Notes: generated by a model not told the origin, from the sequence alone. 64,000 nt of DNA from Lytechinus variegatus (GCF_018143015.1 NC_054758.1:10462501-10526500), one strand, 5' to 3'; numbered from the stretch's first letter, positions 37,601 to 46,319 are shown. Numbers and translations are program-made.

Positions 37601-39537
37601 TGTTATGAATATTAATGTGTAGTCTGCCAGAGTAATCACTATTATGACGTATTACTTTTGATATGCCATCGTATTTCCATCACACGTTTATTCTAAATTC
37701 GCGATTCTTATCTTCAATTCATGATATGAATTTAGGTCGTCAGTCTGTTCTGCAGGTCATTTCTTGAATATCAAGGAATGTCGGACACATCTGTGCATGC
37801 GACGTAACTAAGGATTCTCTACAAATCTCGCCGCAGATCAGGCAGAACGGACATGCAAGACGAGTTGTGACCAAGACAAGACATTCCATAGATGAGGGGA
37901 AGAAATAAGACAGTCTTGAATAATGATAATGATAATCGTTTTTTATACACTGCTTTATCAAGATATCACTGCTCAAAGCGCTTCACAATTATTATTACCC
38001 GGTCACTGTATTCACAGCCTTTTAGCAGCTTGTTGGGTGCACACTTGCTAAACCAACCACGGTGGCGGTAGTTTCCTACCTGTAGTCAATCATCGCATGG
38101 GTGAGAATGGCAAAGTTTGGAGTGACGCCTTGCCATTGTGGGATTCGAACACATGACCCTCTGATTACAAGGCGAGAGTCAGAACCGTTACACCATGGCG
38201 CTTTCAAACGCCATCGTTTCAATGTGGATGAAATCGTCAAGTCATATTTATTAACCGGTTCGTTTGTGTGTGTTTTTTTCTCGATCCTTTCAAAAACAGG
38301 ATTCACAGAGGGTAGCATCTACTGGGATGATGAGGATGATGACAACGAAAACAGCGTTTCGGGGGTACGCCCGGATGGGGACTATAATAGCAATACAAGG
38401 ATCTACTTCTGTTGCCGAAGCGATGGTTATACCCACCATCCCATCTTTCTTCCAACTGATAACAATTTCATGCTATTCCCCCTCTATTCAAGCTGCCAAT
38501 TGGTAAGTCATGAATGTCAATAGACGAGAGACCAGGGGAGCGTTTCATGAACATTTTCATCCGACAAGTTGTCAAGTCTGACAACTTTCCTTGAGAATGA
38601 TTGGCCAAGAGTCACTGTAACCATGGTAACTGTCGGATAAGACACTACTTGTCGGATAAAACGTCTGACAAGTCCTTTCATAAAACTATCTGCGTGGCTC
38701 TGCCCCGCTCCTTACAAGAAAAAAGAGGCGTTTTGGAGTAGATAAAAGGTCCTTAAAATATTATGCAACAATAGCATTATTGCTAGCAGGAAGTACACAA
38801 AGCGTCATATCATGGGAGGGGCAAGTCTTGGCCGTTAGCAGCTCACAAGCATTTCATCAAGTAATACTTTGCTGTCAGGCATCCAGTTACCTCGCCTGGG
38901 TCGAGTGTAGCATGATCTGGATCAATATCTTGCCGAAGGAAATTATGTCATTGCTGTGATTCGAACCCAAGACCCTTCCAATTTCAGAAGACTGATTCAC
39001 CGACCAAATCGCTCCAGAAATGAAAACTATAACTTTAGAAAGTTTAAGGTAACGTGTGCAAAAAAACCCCACTCACTCGATCATTTTCTTATCCCCGATA
39101 TTCAAACTCAAAAACATTTATTTTGAAATAGTATCTTGATAACTTGTTTACAATACCTCAATCATAACTTTGTACAATGGGCAATGATAAAAGTCATGCA
39201 AATCAACAAAATACCTAAAGCAAGGATGTTGAGGGAGTAGCAGAAAATCGTTGGCCTACTACGGCAAATCTTCCAATCGATATTTCAGATTGCAACAAGT
39301 GTAAAAAAAACATTATCAACAAAACAATGTTAAGTAGACCCTCATTACTTTCTAAAGATGTTCCGTCTTTTTTATTTGCATTTCAAGGTTAATGGGATGT
39401 CGGTCTCCAATGAATATTTCCACTGGGATAACGAGGATGGTAATAATCAGGATAGTCAGACGGGAATGCATCCATATGAAGGCGTGTATGGAGGCAATCA
39501 CAACATCAAGCTTCACTTCTGCTACTACTCCAATTAG
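28484..39537 (+). CDS. Apextrin-like protein (MACPF + ApeC), complete nine-exon gene
   Basis: Exons: 28484-28838, 31228-31275, 31842-32053, 33039-33128, 33822-33972, 34170-34355, 36193-36480, 38300-38502 and 39388-39537. They total 1683 nt, or 560 codons plus stop. Every intron is GT-AG and every phase agrees (1,1,0,0,1,1,1,0). The protein has a signal peptide (ILLVMVTMVAVDA), then a MACPF (perforin-fold) region to about residue 347 with the W-G-T-H signature in DSWGTHVVIEVDLG, then an ApeC domain with WPDGTYGLP, CPLGWHDGYRYHDTEDDDSN and paired-Cys motifs such as YFCC. Known apextrins from sea urchins share this order, and amphioxus ApeC proteins bind bacterial peptidoglycan. A secreted immune or matrix role is inferred. 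A paralogue lies convergent at 54853. Confidence 0.88.
29069..29112. other. Short hairpin in intron 1
   Basis: CACTTGCAGACTGACTGG and CCAAGTCAGTCTGCAAGT form an almost perfect stem with a 7-base loop, followed by a partial third copy (CCCCAGATTGACTGG). Probably a remnant of a small inverted-repeat element. Confidence 0.5.
29548..30054. mobile_element. Harbinger-type MITE with TTA target duplication (intron 1)
   Basis: The element is 29551-30051 (501 bp). The ends GGGTGTGTTTATGCTTCCA and TGGAAGCATAAACACGGCC are inverted, and TTA flanks both sides, as expected for PIF/Harbinger (TWA target). The ends resemble those of the 4025-6497 element (GGGGTGCGTTTAT), so it may be mobilised by a related transposase. 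No ORF. Confidence 0.8.
31228..31275 (+). CDS. Apextrin-like gene 1, exon 2 (48 nt)
   Basis: TTTTTCTTATCTCTAG precedes the exon and C|GTAAGT follows it; phase 1 in and out. It encodes SYENAFASVAFSASA, a small-residue alternating strand typical of the MACPF core. A matching exon in the paralogue would lie right of the window. Confidence 0.75.
31544..31652. repeat. Long (TA)n microsatellite (intron 2)
   Basis: Two TA runs separated by CCTTTTATGATTA, together about 105 bp. Tracts like this are unstable and often mis-assembled. Confidence 0.85.
31842..32053 (+). CDS. Apextrin-like gene 1, exon 3: MACPF core
   Basis: The CATTTCTCTGCAG acceptor enters in phase 1 and the ACG|GTAAGT donor leaves in phase 0. 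It contains YEQITNRMSTEQSVFYG, an N-terminal helix/strand region, and ends SFLDSWGT. That is the first half of the MACPF signature, completed by the next exon. Confidence 0.85.
33039..33128 (+). CDS. Apextrin-like gene 1, exon 4: rest of MACPF signature
   Basis: Thirty codons in phase 0, after TTCATCCATTAATAG and before GTAACT. It reads HVVIEVDLGVRSGTNYEE onward, completing W-G-T-H. The same exon, with ASEH instead of ASKH at its end, is visible in the paralogue at 63917-64000. Confidence 0.85.
33494..33739. mobile_element. Fold-back MITE in intron 4, shared by both arms
   Basis: The ends are CTAATCTAGTCCCGAATAAT and GTGGGGATTAGATTAG. Inside them are CTCTTGGAGTGATACTAGGG and CCCTGTGGTATCACTCC, and the AGAGTGGATTATGACTTC / GGAGTCATAATGCACTTT arms. 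The orthologous intron of the paralogue has the same element at 63255-63495, so it was present before the duplication. Confidence 0.7.
33822..33972 (+). CDS. Apextrin-like gene 1, exon 5: MACPF, second helical cluster region
   Basis: TTTCTACACAG precedes the exon and AATG|GTAAGA follows it. It encodes VGASLSASGSYKGFSASLTV followed by a Gly/Ser/Thr-rich run. The amphipathic small-residue composition fits a membrane-insertion hairpin of MACPF proteins. Seven of about 50 residues differ from the paralogue by eye. Confidence 0.82.
34170..34355 (+). CDS. Apextrin-like gene 1, exon 6: end of MACPF region
   Basis: CATCTTCACAG precedes the exon and CCTG|GTAGAC follows it; phase 1 to 1. It includes EPIKLTLLGMHEVFDDKYW, typical of the late MACPF region (preferred 'P.. 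..l..i'), and ends KSVLARTP. By eye 17 of 62 residues differ from the paralogue, making it the most diverged of the compared exons. Confidence 0.82.
34541..34817. mobile_element. MITE with CCCGTATTCTGAAGTCGGGTT ends
   Basis: GGCCCGTATTCTGAAGTCGG at the left is inverted as CTGACTTCAGGATACGGACC at the right. The interior shares GTCTAGGAAGTATAAA and GATGAATCAGGAAAGAGCAC with a second copy at 44263-44550 in the spacer. Confidence 0.65.
35693..36112. mobile_element. TTAA-flanked MITE, family C (intron 6), shared by both arms
   Basis: TTAA then AGGTTCGCCGTCCCCGGATT at the left, with the inverted TTCGGGGACGGTGAATCT at the right; the right TTAA has decayed. The paralogue's copy (58311-58734) has intact TTAA on both sides. 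The interior includes a CACATTCATAGTACACAAAC region common to both. Confidence 0.7.
36193..36480 (+). CDS. Apextrin-like gene 1, exon 7: first half of ApeC
   Basis: CTTTTGTGCCCAG precedes the exon and GAG|GTATGT follows it. It carries the ApeC hallmarks WPDGTYGLP, CPLGWHDGYRYHDTEDD, NNMRNYFCMKT and WPAGSYCIYKRGSCP. Cysteines C-x(n)-C here probably form disulfides in the secreted protein. By eye 11 of about 96 residues differ from the paralogue. Confidence 0.88.
37910..38205 (-). repeat. tRNA-derived SINE, minus strand (intron 7)
   Basis: Read on the minus strand: CCATGGTGTAACGGTTCTGA, a CTTGTAA anticodon-like loop, and GTGTTCGAATCCCAC (box B). These are followed by a body with AACCAACCACGGTGG-type sequence and GAAGCGCTTTGAGCAG, and an ATTATCATTATC tail. 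The paralogue has the same SINE at the corresponding intron (56112-56400), so the insertion predates the duplication. Confidence 0.75.
38300..38502 (+). CDS. Apextrin-like gene 1, exon 8: middle of ApeC
   Basis: It contains GSIYWDDEDDDNENSVSGV, YFCCRSDGYTHHPIFLP and FPLYSSCQL. The acidic WDDEDD and the DG-YTHHPIFLP motif are unchanged in the paralogue, while surrounding positions vary. It enters in phase 1 and leaves in phase 0 before GTAAGT. Confidence 0.87.
38537..38692. mobile_element. Small fold-back element present only in the left arm
   Basis: GCGTTTCATGAACATTTTCATCCGACAAG-type left end (given here in part) pairs with CTTGTCAGACGTTTTATCC-type sequence at the right, ending CTTTCATAAAACT. 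The matching intron of the paralogue (55625-55820) lacks it, so it probably inserted after the duplication or was lost from the other arm. Confidence 0.5.
38870..39045 (-). repeat. tRNA-like SINE fragment, minus strand (intron 8)
   Basis: On the minus strand TTCTGGAGCGATTTGGTCGG and GTCTTGGGTTCGAATCAC form box A- and B-like segments, followed by GCTACACTCGACCCAGGCG. A matching copy lies in the paralogue's intron at 55375-55610 (+). Confidence 0.65.
39388..39537 (+). CDS. Apextrin-like gene 1, exon 9: end of ApeC and stop
   Basis: A TTTGCATTTCAAG acceptor precedes 49 codons and a TAG. The exon repeats the W-D-N-E-D theme (FHWDNEDGNNQDSQTG) and ends LHFCYYSN. The acidic W-D-x-E-D motif shared with exons 7 and 8 (TEDD, WDDEDD, WDNED) suggests the ApeC domain has internally repeated sub-units. 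Confidence 0.86.
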   Translation, partial: VNGMSVSNEYFHWDNEDGNNQDSQTGMHPYEGVYGGNHNIKLHFCYYSN

Positions 39538-42240
39538 ATGCGGATAAAAAAAGATAAGGGCCCCGTCTTACCAAGAGTTACGATTGATCCGATCAATCTC
39601 AAGTATCTGAAAATCCATCAATATCATGAATTTTTAGTTAGAACCTTTGCTCAATGTCCTTTGAAAACAAAAAGAAGCATACTGAATTTTCAAGAAAACA
39701 CCGAATGCTTGAATATACATCATTTCTAGAATATTATTTTGAACAAACATGTACTTTAGATGTTGACAATACTGGCCTTCCATAGTTGTGATTAATCGCA
39801 ACTCTTTGTAAGACGGGCCCATAGTGAAAGCAAACAAACTTATTTGTTTCTTTATTTTGCATGTTTGAAAAGGGTAGTGTTTGTTTACATTAGGTGGAAC
39901 ATTAGAAACCGAAAAAAAAAATATTGGAGTTTGTATGAATTAGCGCGCATTCTTAATTGGATGCCAAGATAAGATTTATTGTTAAGAAAAACTAGGAAAT
40001 TCTATCCTAACGAATTATGGGAAGTCGATCCCATGTGACGTCACAAATCCAACTTTGCTGTTATTTGATGATTTTTTTTAACCAAACCTTTCCGAAGGTA
40101 TACAGCTTTCAAATTATTCTGAGTTTAACCAACTTGATGTCAGGGAATACTACCTATTACGTAAAACGAATAGCAACATAAAACTGGAGAAATGCGGAAT
40201 ATGGGACTGCTAATATGAAATACAAAATATGCAGTCAATGTGTGCGTCGTGTATGAACAGGCTGTGTCCAACTTTAGGGGGGGGGGGTGATCTAGTAGTT
40301 AGAGCATTGAATTCATAATGAATGAATGAATGAATGAATGAACTTTGAATGAACTTTATTGATCCTCCTTGAAAAAGAAACATAACAAGATACATGTACA
40401 GTTATATGCTAACGCATATGTCGAAAACGATTAAAAGTAACAAATATCGATAATTAACGGAAAGTAATATAAAAACAAGGAAGACGAGGAGGAGACCTTT
40501 GGAAGCCAGGCTTGTTATACGGTCCCTCAGTATTGAAACAAAACGTTATTTGTTTGTTTAAGGCGAAACTTGATTCTAGCTCAACTGGTTGATAAATAAA
40601 AAAAAAATAGGTTGTACTAAGGTTATACAAGGATAAATATGTGGTTAAAAACTATTTATAGAAGAATAATGGATATGTTGGGAAAAAAGTAGATATAAAA
40701 AAATAGATAGATAGATGGACAAATATATAGATAGATCACAAGATTGTAAGGTCAAACCCACTCTGCCACTGTCTCCACTTAAAAAAAGGCCCAGAGAGTA
40801 ATATTTGACTTCTATAGGGTCAGCCACTATGACTGATTAACCAAGACGTGAAATGTTTCCTGGGTAATTGGTTATATACCAGCTTGCCGTTTACCAGCAA
40901 AGGCAATCCTGTAGAGTTAATACGGAAGTTACCCTAAACAGAATAAACAAAATAACAGATTTTAGTTGTAATTTTAGACAGAGGGGCAACGTATATAGAT
41001 TTGCGAACCGTCCTCTCTGCGCGGATACAGGGCGCTATCGCGCCTCGCGATTTCACCACGAACCGTCCTCTCTGTTACAATGCCCACTGTGGCGTAAATA
41101 ATTCACTTCAAGAAAATGTAAAGATACGGGATGAACCTTTGGAACCTGAACTATCGAACTAAGACACCAGTAAATAATTTGCTCTCCTTTATTGCTGGTT
41201 TTAAAAAAAAACAACCTTTTTTTAAATGCGTTCTCTGCAAAACTAACTATCGCATCGAAGTGCGCAGAGAGGACGGTTCGTGGTGCGTGCGACAATTTGT
41301 GAAAACAGCTGTGGAGTGGATACCATAGTTTTCACAAGCAAAAGCTCTGTTTTTTTTCATGTTCGACTATTATTATTATTTTACAATTCGTGCAGTAAAG
41401 TTCTGTTATAATACTTTAATGTTACTTTGGTTTCGATTTACATTCTGCCAACATAAGCATTTTTGGTGAATAGAGGTTATTCATGGAATTATAAAAATAA
41501 CTCCACGCATTCCATCATACTCCCCATATTTTTTTGTCATCTTTATAAACTTGTCTCGTCATTAATTAGGTTGGAAAATCACACATTAAATAATTTTCAT
41601 GGTCTTTATATTATTACCCTTTTACTATATTTAATTTACATTGGTTTAAAATACATTCTTGTGTAATTCCTGTTCATTTTACATTGTGATAACTTCCAAG
41701 CTAAATTTAAGTAAGAGATTCGAAATCTTTAGGATATTGCACATGTTTTACATAATGGGTTGTGGTTCTCGGTCGTTTTCAGGAATTGTGTAGTCATTAC
41801 ATCGTCTTGAATGTTTGTGTGTTATCAATTGAAATCGGGTTTAGTGGTTTTAAACGAATTGTTACTGTTATTTAGTCTGCATTGTTATGCATTTGTTTTA
41901 TTCACTTGATGAATTTAGATTGAGAGGTCTTAGAATTAATTTTTTAGGAACTTTTGGTTATTGTTCTTTTTATGAACGTTTTTGAGTTAGTTATTCTTAT
42001 AGTTCATAAGGTTTAGAGCATGAGCGTCTATATACATTGTCGATATACATGGATATTCATTTGCTTCATGCTCTTGATAAATTTATGTTAATTGCATGGT
42101 TTTAGACGAAATTTATATTGTTCTCTTAGATAAATGCATACAATTTCATAATTCGTCTTAAAGTTGATAAGGATAAGTACACTTTTAAGTCCCTAAATTC
42201 ACTGCTTCTTCACAGTCTTCATTGTCCATGAATAGTATTT
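39538..42240. other. Downstream of apextrin-like gene 1, arm sequence
   Basis: The first part (GATTGATCCGATCAATCTCAAG, CCCCGTCTTACCAAGAG) is mirrored downstream of the paralogue near 54780-54840. A fold-back around CGAACCGTCCTCTCTG lies at 40990-41295. The (AATG)n run at 40318-40340 and GATA/TAGA repeats near 40705 are simple sequence. No second gene was recognised. From about 41400 to 43090 the sequence is again mirrored at 53215-54600. Confidence 0.5.
40990..41295. mobile_element. Fold-back element with GAACCGTCCTCTCTG ends
   Basis: CACGAACCGTCCTCTCTG at about 41056 (and a shorter copy at 41007) is inverted as CAGAGAGGACGGTTCGTG at about 41265. The interior has no ORF of note, and no target duplication was determined. 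Confidence 0.5.
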
Positions 42241-42249
42241 TGTTTCATG

Positions 42250-42665
42250 CCAAGGTGATTTTGGTTTATTTCCAATTCGTCCAATGCTAATTCGTCCAAC
42301 TAGTCTACTACATGTATCATTTGATCTACCACCACTTCGTCCACTATCCACACGGTCTAATTGCCAATTCGTCCACTCACCATTTTTCTAATAACCAGTT
42401 GGTCCAATGGCAATTTAGTCCATATACTTGTCTAGCTGGGCTAAGTGTTAATTGTGGAAAATGTATGAAAATGAAATGGATATTAGACCAAATGGTTATA
42501 GACGAAATGGTCATAGACGAAGTGCTGATTGTACCCAATGGTTATTTGACCAAATGGCTTTCAGACGAAATGTTGATAGACGGAATGGCATTAGACTAAA
42601 TGAAAGTAGACCACGTAGCGAGTGGACGAGTTGGCAGTATACGAATTGGCAATTTACCATGAAAT
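42250..42665. repeat. Inverted array of ~18-bp 'AATTCGTCC/GGTCCA' phrases
   Basis: The left half (42270-42425) repeats phrases such as CCAATTCGTCCA, CACTTCGTCCACT and CAGTTGGTCCAATGG. The right half (42480-42660) holds their complements (GACGAAATGG, TAGACCAAATGG). The whole can fold back. The same phrases occur at 8130-8290, 9890-10040 and 53690-53870. Confidence 0.65.
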
Positions 42666-43092
42666 AAGGTTTGAAACAAAAATACTATTGTTCTTTTTGA
42701 CGAATGCCTTCGATATATTCGTCATAAAGTTGATAAGGTGTAAAACAGTTTTAGGGTTCTAAATTCACTGCTTTTACGCATTTCCATTTTCCTCATAATT
42801 CAGCAAGCATGGTTATGCTTTATTTCATGCCCTTGATAAATTTAGGTTGGTGGTTTTAGAAGAAATTTTGATCTTTTTCATGTATGTTTTCAATTTCGTT
42901 ATTAGCCTTACAATTAAATATAAAGTGTAAAACAGTTTTTTATCATCTTCATTGTCCTCATATTAGGTATACATGGTTATGTATTTGTTTCTATGTCCTC
43001 AATAAACTTGGGTTAAGCGGTTAAAAAAAATATCCTTGTCATTCGTATCTTTTATGAATGTTTCCAGTTTCAGCATTAGTCTGATAAGGTGC

Positions 43093-43169
43093 AAAAGAGT
43101 TTTCTTACCGGATCCAGATTCGTACCGTTATTCGCGCAAATAAAGAAAAAAATACAAGCTCTCGCACAA

Positions 43170-43228
<59 letters not shown>

Positions 43229-43312
43229 CATATTTGTGCGAGAGCTTGTATTTTTTTTCTTTATTTGCGCGAATAACAGTACGAATCTGGATCCGGTAAG
43301 AAAACTCTTTTG
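43093..43312. repeat. Near-perfect 220-bp palindrome at the inner edge of the left arm
   Basis: AAAAGAGTTTTCTTACCGGA, TCCAGATTCGTACCGTTATT and CGCGCAAATAAAGAAAAAAA lead to a (TA)n loop. They are then repeated inverted to the end at CGGTAAGAAAACTCTTTT, with about one mismatch (ACCGTT versus AACAGT on the other side). Homology with the right arm stops at its left edge. Confidence 0.8.
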
Positions 43313-43433
43313 TATCAAATCAATAGCTTTGATCCAGCTGAGGCATGGCGGCTTGTCATTGTTCAAAACCCAACTTCACCCGACAAAGGAAATTATAATT
43401 GGTATGGTGTCGAAAATCTGTCTATCTGACCGT

Positions 43434-43640
43434 CAATTGGATCAGGGTCGCCGAGCCACTAACCCGTCTCTGTGGTCTAGTGGTTAAGGCACCGGCGTTC
43501 AAAGCTGGGGGCCCCGGTTCGATTCTCGGCAGAGACATTTTTTCGGCATCACCAATTTTTCCAAAGGGTAGATAACTCTGGGGAACCTTGATTAAAGCTA
43601 CGCCTACCATTGTTCTCCTCATCCATTTCTTTACAATATA
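43434..43640 (+). repeat. tRNA-derived SINE (copy 2 of a pair)
   Basis: TCTCTGTGGTCTAGTGGTTA and CGGTTCGATTCTCGGCAGAG are box A and box B. The flanks match 24127-24345 (ATCAGGGTCGCC before; GGGTAGATAACTCTGGGGAA after), and the copy ends in TA repeats. This copy has lost stem pairings that copy 1 keeps. Confidence 0.7.
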
Positions 43641-43690
43641 TATATATATATATAATATTTTGTGAAAGAAATTAATTAAGAGAACAACGG

Positions 43691-43740
<50 letters not shown>

Positions 43741-43978
43741 CCTATGTGTGTGTGAAGCTATACATGTACAACAGCTTTGGCAACTGTTTCATTTTAAATA
43801 TTGTGTAAAGAAATATTAATATATTTATATATATATATTAATATATGTGTGTGTGTGTGTGTATGAAGCTATACATGTCCAACAGCTTTGGCAACTCTTT
43901 TATTTTAATATTTTATGAAAGAAATGGATGAAGAGAACAATGTATATAGTATGATACATACATGCACACACAGACATA

Positions 43979-44036
<58 letters not shown>
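43640..44036. repeat. Cluster of (TA)n and (TG)n microsatellites
   Basis: TA runs at 43638-43655, 43692-43717 and 43979-44036, and TG runs at 43718-43752 and 43845-43862. A repeated segment AGCTATACATGTMCAACAGC followed by TTTGGCAACT occurs twice (43757 and 43867), so the cluster is itself partly a tandem duplication. Confidence 0.75.
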
Positions 44037-44038
<2 letters not shown>

Positions 44039-45455
44039 CATACTTTTATTCCGATACTCATTATTGCCTTACAAAAATGAAACATACATACAGTCAAAAT
44101 CATTACACCTGACTCAGTAATTAGACAAATTAATTAGTACTAAAGTAATACAATATTTATCATTTGAGCACCTTACGAAAGACATAGTCCTTAATTTAGT
44201 ATTGTTCAAAACAAATGTTCTAACCACGTACATATCGACGGACGTTTTTATTGTGCATAAACATAGGCCCGTACTCTGAAGTCGGGTTTAACTTAACTCA
44301 GGTTTAAAGTTGTGGTATAGGTATCAAATCATTAATAATTGTCTAGGAAGTATAAAACTCTAGGAAGCATAAAATTGTCTAGGAAGTATAAATTGTCCTC
44401 ACCATTGATGAATCAGGAAAGAGCACAATAAACATAAGAAAAATAGCACTTAATACAAATTTTGACATTTGGCTTCCCATAATTTTAGCACAGAGTTAGA
44501 CCGTGTAGACCATAGTCTAAGTTAAACATTACTGAAGAACACAGGCCTTAGTATATAAATCTTCGTAACATTAAACAATATATTTAATAAAAGGAACGCA
44601 GCATAACCAAAGTAACAAAATATATCATTTGACAAAGATCATTTAACATAGTGGAACGTGGGTGTGTGTGTGGGGGGGGGTGCATGCCCAATTGGAATGG
44701 TCATATGTTCACATTACAAATAGCGTATACGTTTCATTTTACAAACATAAACTGAAAATTTCCTGTTCGATTTCGATAATTCATTCATTGCATTTGATTT
44801 TTTTTTTCTAATGTGAACAACATAACCTGTTTGTAAGTCGGTCAGGTCCTCTGGTGAAGTGATTTATACTCATGCATCATGTCACTAAACATGATGTAGA
44901 TGTACCCTCTTCAGAACTGTAAATTATTAACCATCATTGAGGGTGGGAGGTGGTGGTAGGAGATTCCAAAGAACAAAAGTATATCCCAATGGATTATGCG
45001 ATGAGGCCAGTGTTTTGCTATTGTCAGCACATGATTCTCCCCACACACACTCACAAACACAAACACACAGTTAAAAACTGTCCAAATCATTGGTCTATAT
45101 CGACAGGGCGTTGCGTCTGCTCCGAAAGGATTACCATCGCCTACCGCATGAGCTATAAATGCGCCTAATTCACGTGTATATACACTTTATTCACTCATCG
45201 TGTATCCATACGTCGTATGACTAGACGACAAGTCGTTGAAGATGTGGAGTAAGTCATGTAAGTAGTGTCCTTGGATCCCGGTCAGAAGTACGTGCCTAGT
45301 TTTCCATTGCAGCCTTGACGCTGTTCGCTCCTGTCCGTGGCGCCATGTTGGAAGGGCCGGGTGGTAACCAACGGTTCGGTTTTCTTCCGAGAACCCAATG
45401 TTGTCCACCGCGTAGCGACACTTGAAGCCGGGAGATGCGTCATCATCCAGTGATT
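44030..45455 (-). pseudogene. Inverted, truncated copy of membrane-protein last exon and 3' region
   Basis: On the minus strand, 45290-45450 matches the end of the exon at 12818-13126 (GGCTTCAAG, CGGTGGACAAC, GGTTCTCG and GAGCGAACAGCG blocks, then GCACGTACTTCTGA). Indels shift the frame, so the encoded GFKCRYAVDNIGF and LGTYF pieces are no longer joined. The 3' region follows down to about 44030, lacking roughly 13930-15045 of the parent and containing an extra MITE. Homology starts abruptly at about 45455, where it is fused to an EGF exon's intron. Confidence 0.75.
44263..44550. mobile_element. Second copy of the CCCGTAYTCTGAAGTCGGGTT MITE
   Basis: Starts GGCCCGTACTCTGAAGTCGG and ends with the diverged inverse TAAACATTACTGAAGAACAC. 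The shared interior includes GATGAATCAGGAAAGAGCAC. It is absent from the parental 3' region at 13-15 kb, so it inserted into this copy after the duplication. Confidence 0.6.
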
Positions 45456-45467
45456 AAGTCTGCTTAC

Positions 45468-45580
45468 CGTTAAGCAGGTCATTCCAGTTTAGCCAGGAGC
45501 ACAGTTACAAGTACAAGAGTTGATACCATCACCGCAAGTTCCTCCATTAACACAAGGGGAAGGATCACAATCGTCAATAT
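45468..45580 (-). pseudogene. Decayed EGF (calcium-binding type) exon 3 of 3
   Basis: On the minus strand it reads [20 protein letters not shown] and then a stop: the Gly-Tyr codon pair before the last cysteine is GGC TAA. It is 113 nt, one base short of the sister exons, which also shifts the splice phase. Immediately beyond its donor (GTAAGCAGACTTAATCACT) the sequence switches to the truncated copy of the membrane-protein last exon. Confidence 0.75.
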
Positions 45581-45672
45581 CTGCAATGATATCAATAACA
45601 TTTATGATCGAATAAAAGAATATTACTTTAAATTCATTTTATTGCTCATAAGTAAGTGATTAAGTTTGTCAC

Positions 45673-45786
45673 CCGTTAAGAAGGTCATTCCAGTATAGCC
45701 AGGAGTACAGTTACAAGTACAAGAGTTGATACCATCATCGCAAGTTCCTCCATTAACATAAGGGGAAGGATCACAATCGTCAATAT
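45673..45786 (-). pseudogene. EGF (calcium-binding type) exon 2 of 3, two cysteines lost
   Basis: A 114-nt phase 1-1 exon with a GATATCATTGCAG acceptor. It starts [20 protein letters not shown] and ends [10 protein letters not shown]. Two of the six disulfide cysteines are replaced (Tyr and Phe) compared with the 46320-46433 exon, while an extra Cys appears in NSCTCNC. The frame is open but the fold would be damaged, so it is treated as a degenerate exon. Confidence 0.65.
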
Positions 45787-45866
45787 CTGCAATGATATCA
45801 ATAACATTGATGATTGAATAGGAAAATGCTAGCTTTATGTCCATTTCATTGCTCATAAAAAAGTGA

Positions 45867-46310
45867 TTAAAGGGGTACTCCAGGCTGAAGTGAATGATCT
45901 TTGTTCTTTTGTATTTTATTACATGAAGTTAGGTTTATTCAAACTTTTCCTCCAAGAACTAAAAAGATTCGATTGACAACAGGTCTAGTGCATTAGATAT
46001 TAATTGCGGCAACTTATTTCATTATAAACGAGACATATTATTCACACATGTATGAAATAATTACAAGAAAAGTACGATTTTATGTAATAACATAAGAAAA
46101 GGAAAAGTGGGGATGTGACATCATCAGCCCACCTAATGAATAGTCACGACGACGTGCTCATATCTGTTTTTACCAGATATTGCTATGATTTAAAATTCTA
46201 TAACTTTATTATTTGTTTTCCGATCTTGACGAGATCTTCGGCATTTTGCTCTGTGAATTTTACTCTCTTTATCCAGATATAAATATTTTCAGCCCGGGGC
46301 ATCCTATTAA
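45867..46310. mobile_element. TTAA MITE family A, second copy, with empty sister sites
   Basis: The element is 45871-46306, flanked by TTAA (45867-45870 and 46307-46310). The ends AGGGGTACTCCAGGCTGAAG and TTTTCAGCCCGGGGCATCC are inverted. In the neighbouring EGF repeat units the same intron position reads AAGTGATTAAGTTTGTCACC (45656) and AAGTGATTAAGTCTGTCACC (46503), without the insertion. Confidence 0.85.
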
Positions 46311-46319
46311 GTCTGTTAC

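Larger units (their letters stand above)
28340..43092. repeat. Left arm of large inverted duplication (outer edge undefined)
   Basis: Exons, introns and downstream DNA match 53215-64000 in reverse orientation. Pairings include 33039-33128 with 63917-64000, 36193-36480 with 57927-58214, 39388-39537 with 54853-55002, and 43020-43092 with 53215-53290. The outer limit cannot be set because the right arm leaves the window; the start given here is the region just upstream of gene 1 and is only a lower guess. Confidence 0.75.

Noticed and set aside
38076..38318. ORFs overlapping the SINE in intron 7
   Set aside because: They run through tRNA-derived sequence into the exon 8 acceptor and are by-products of the SINE.
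43089..43487. Ile/Tyr-rich ORFs across the TA repeat
   Set aside because: They are translations of the (TA)n loop of the hairpin.
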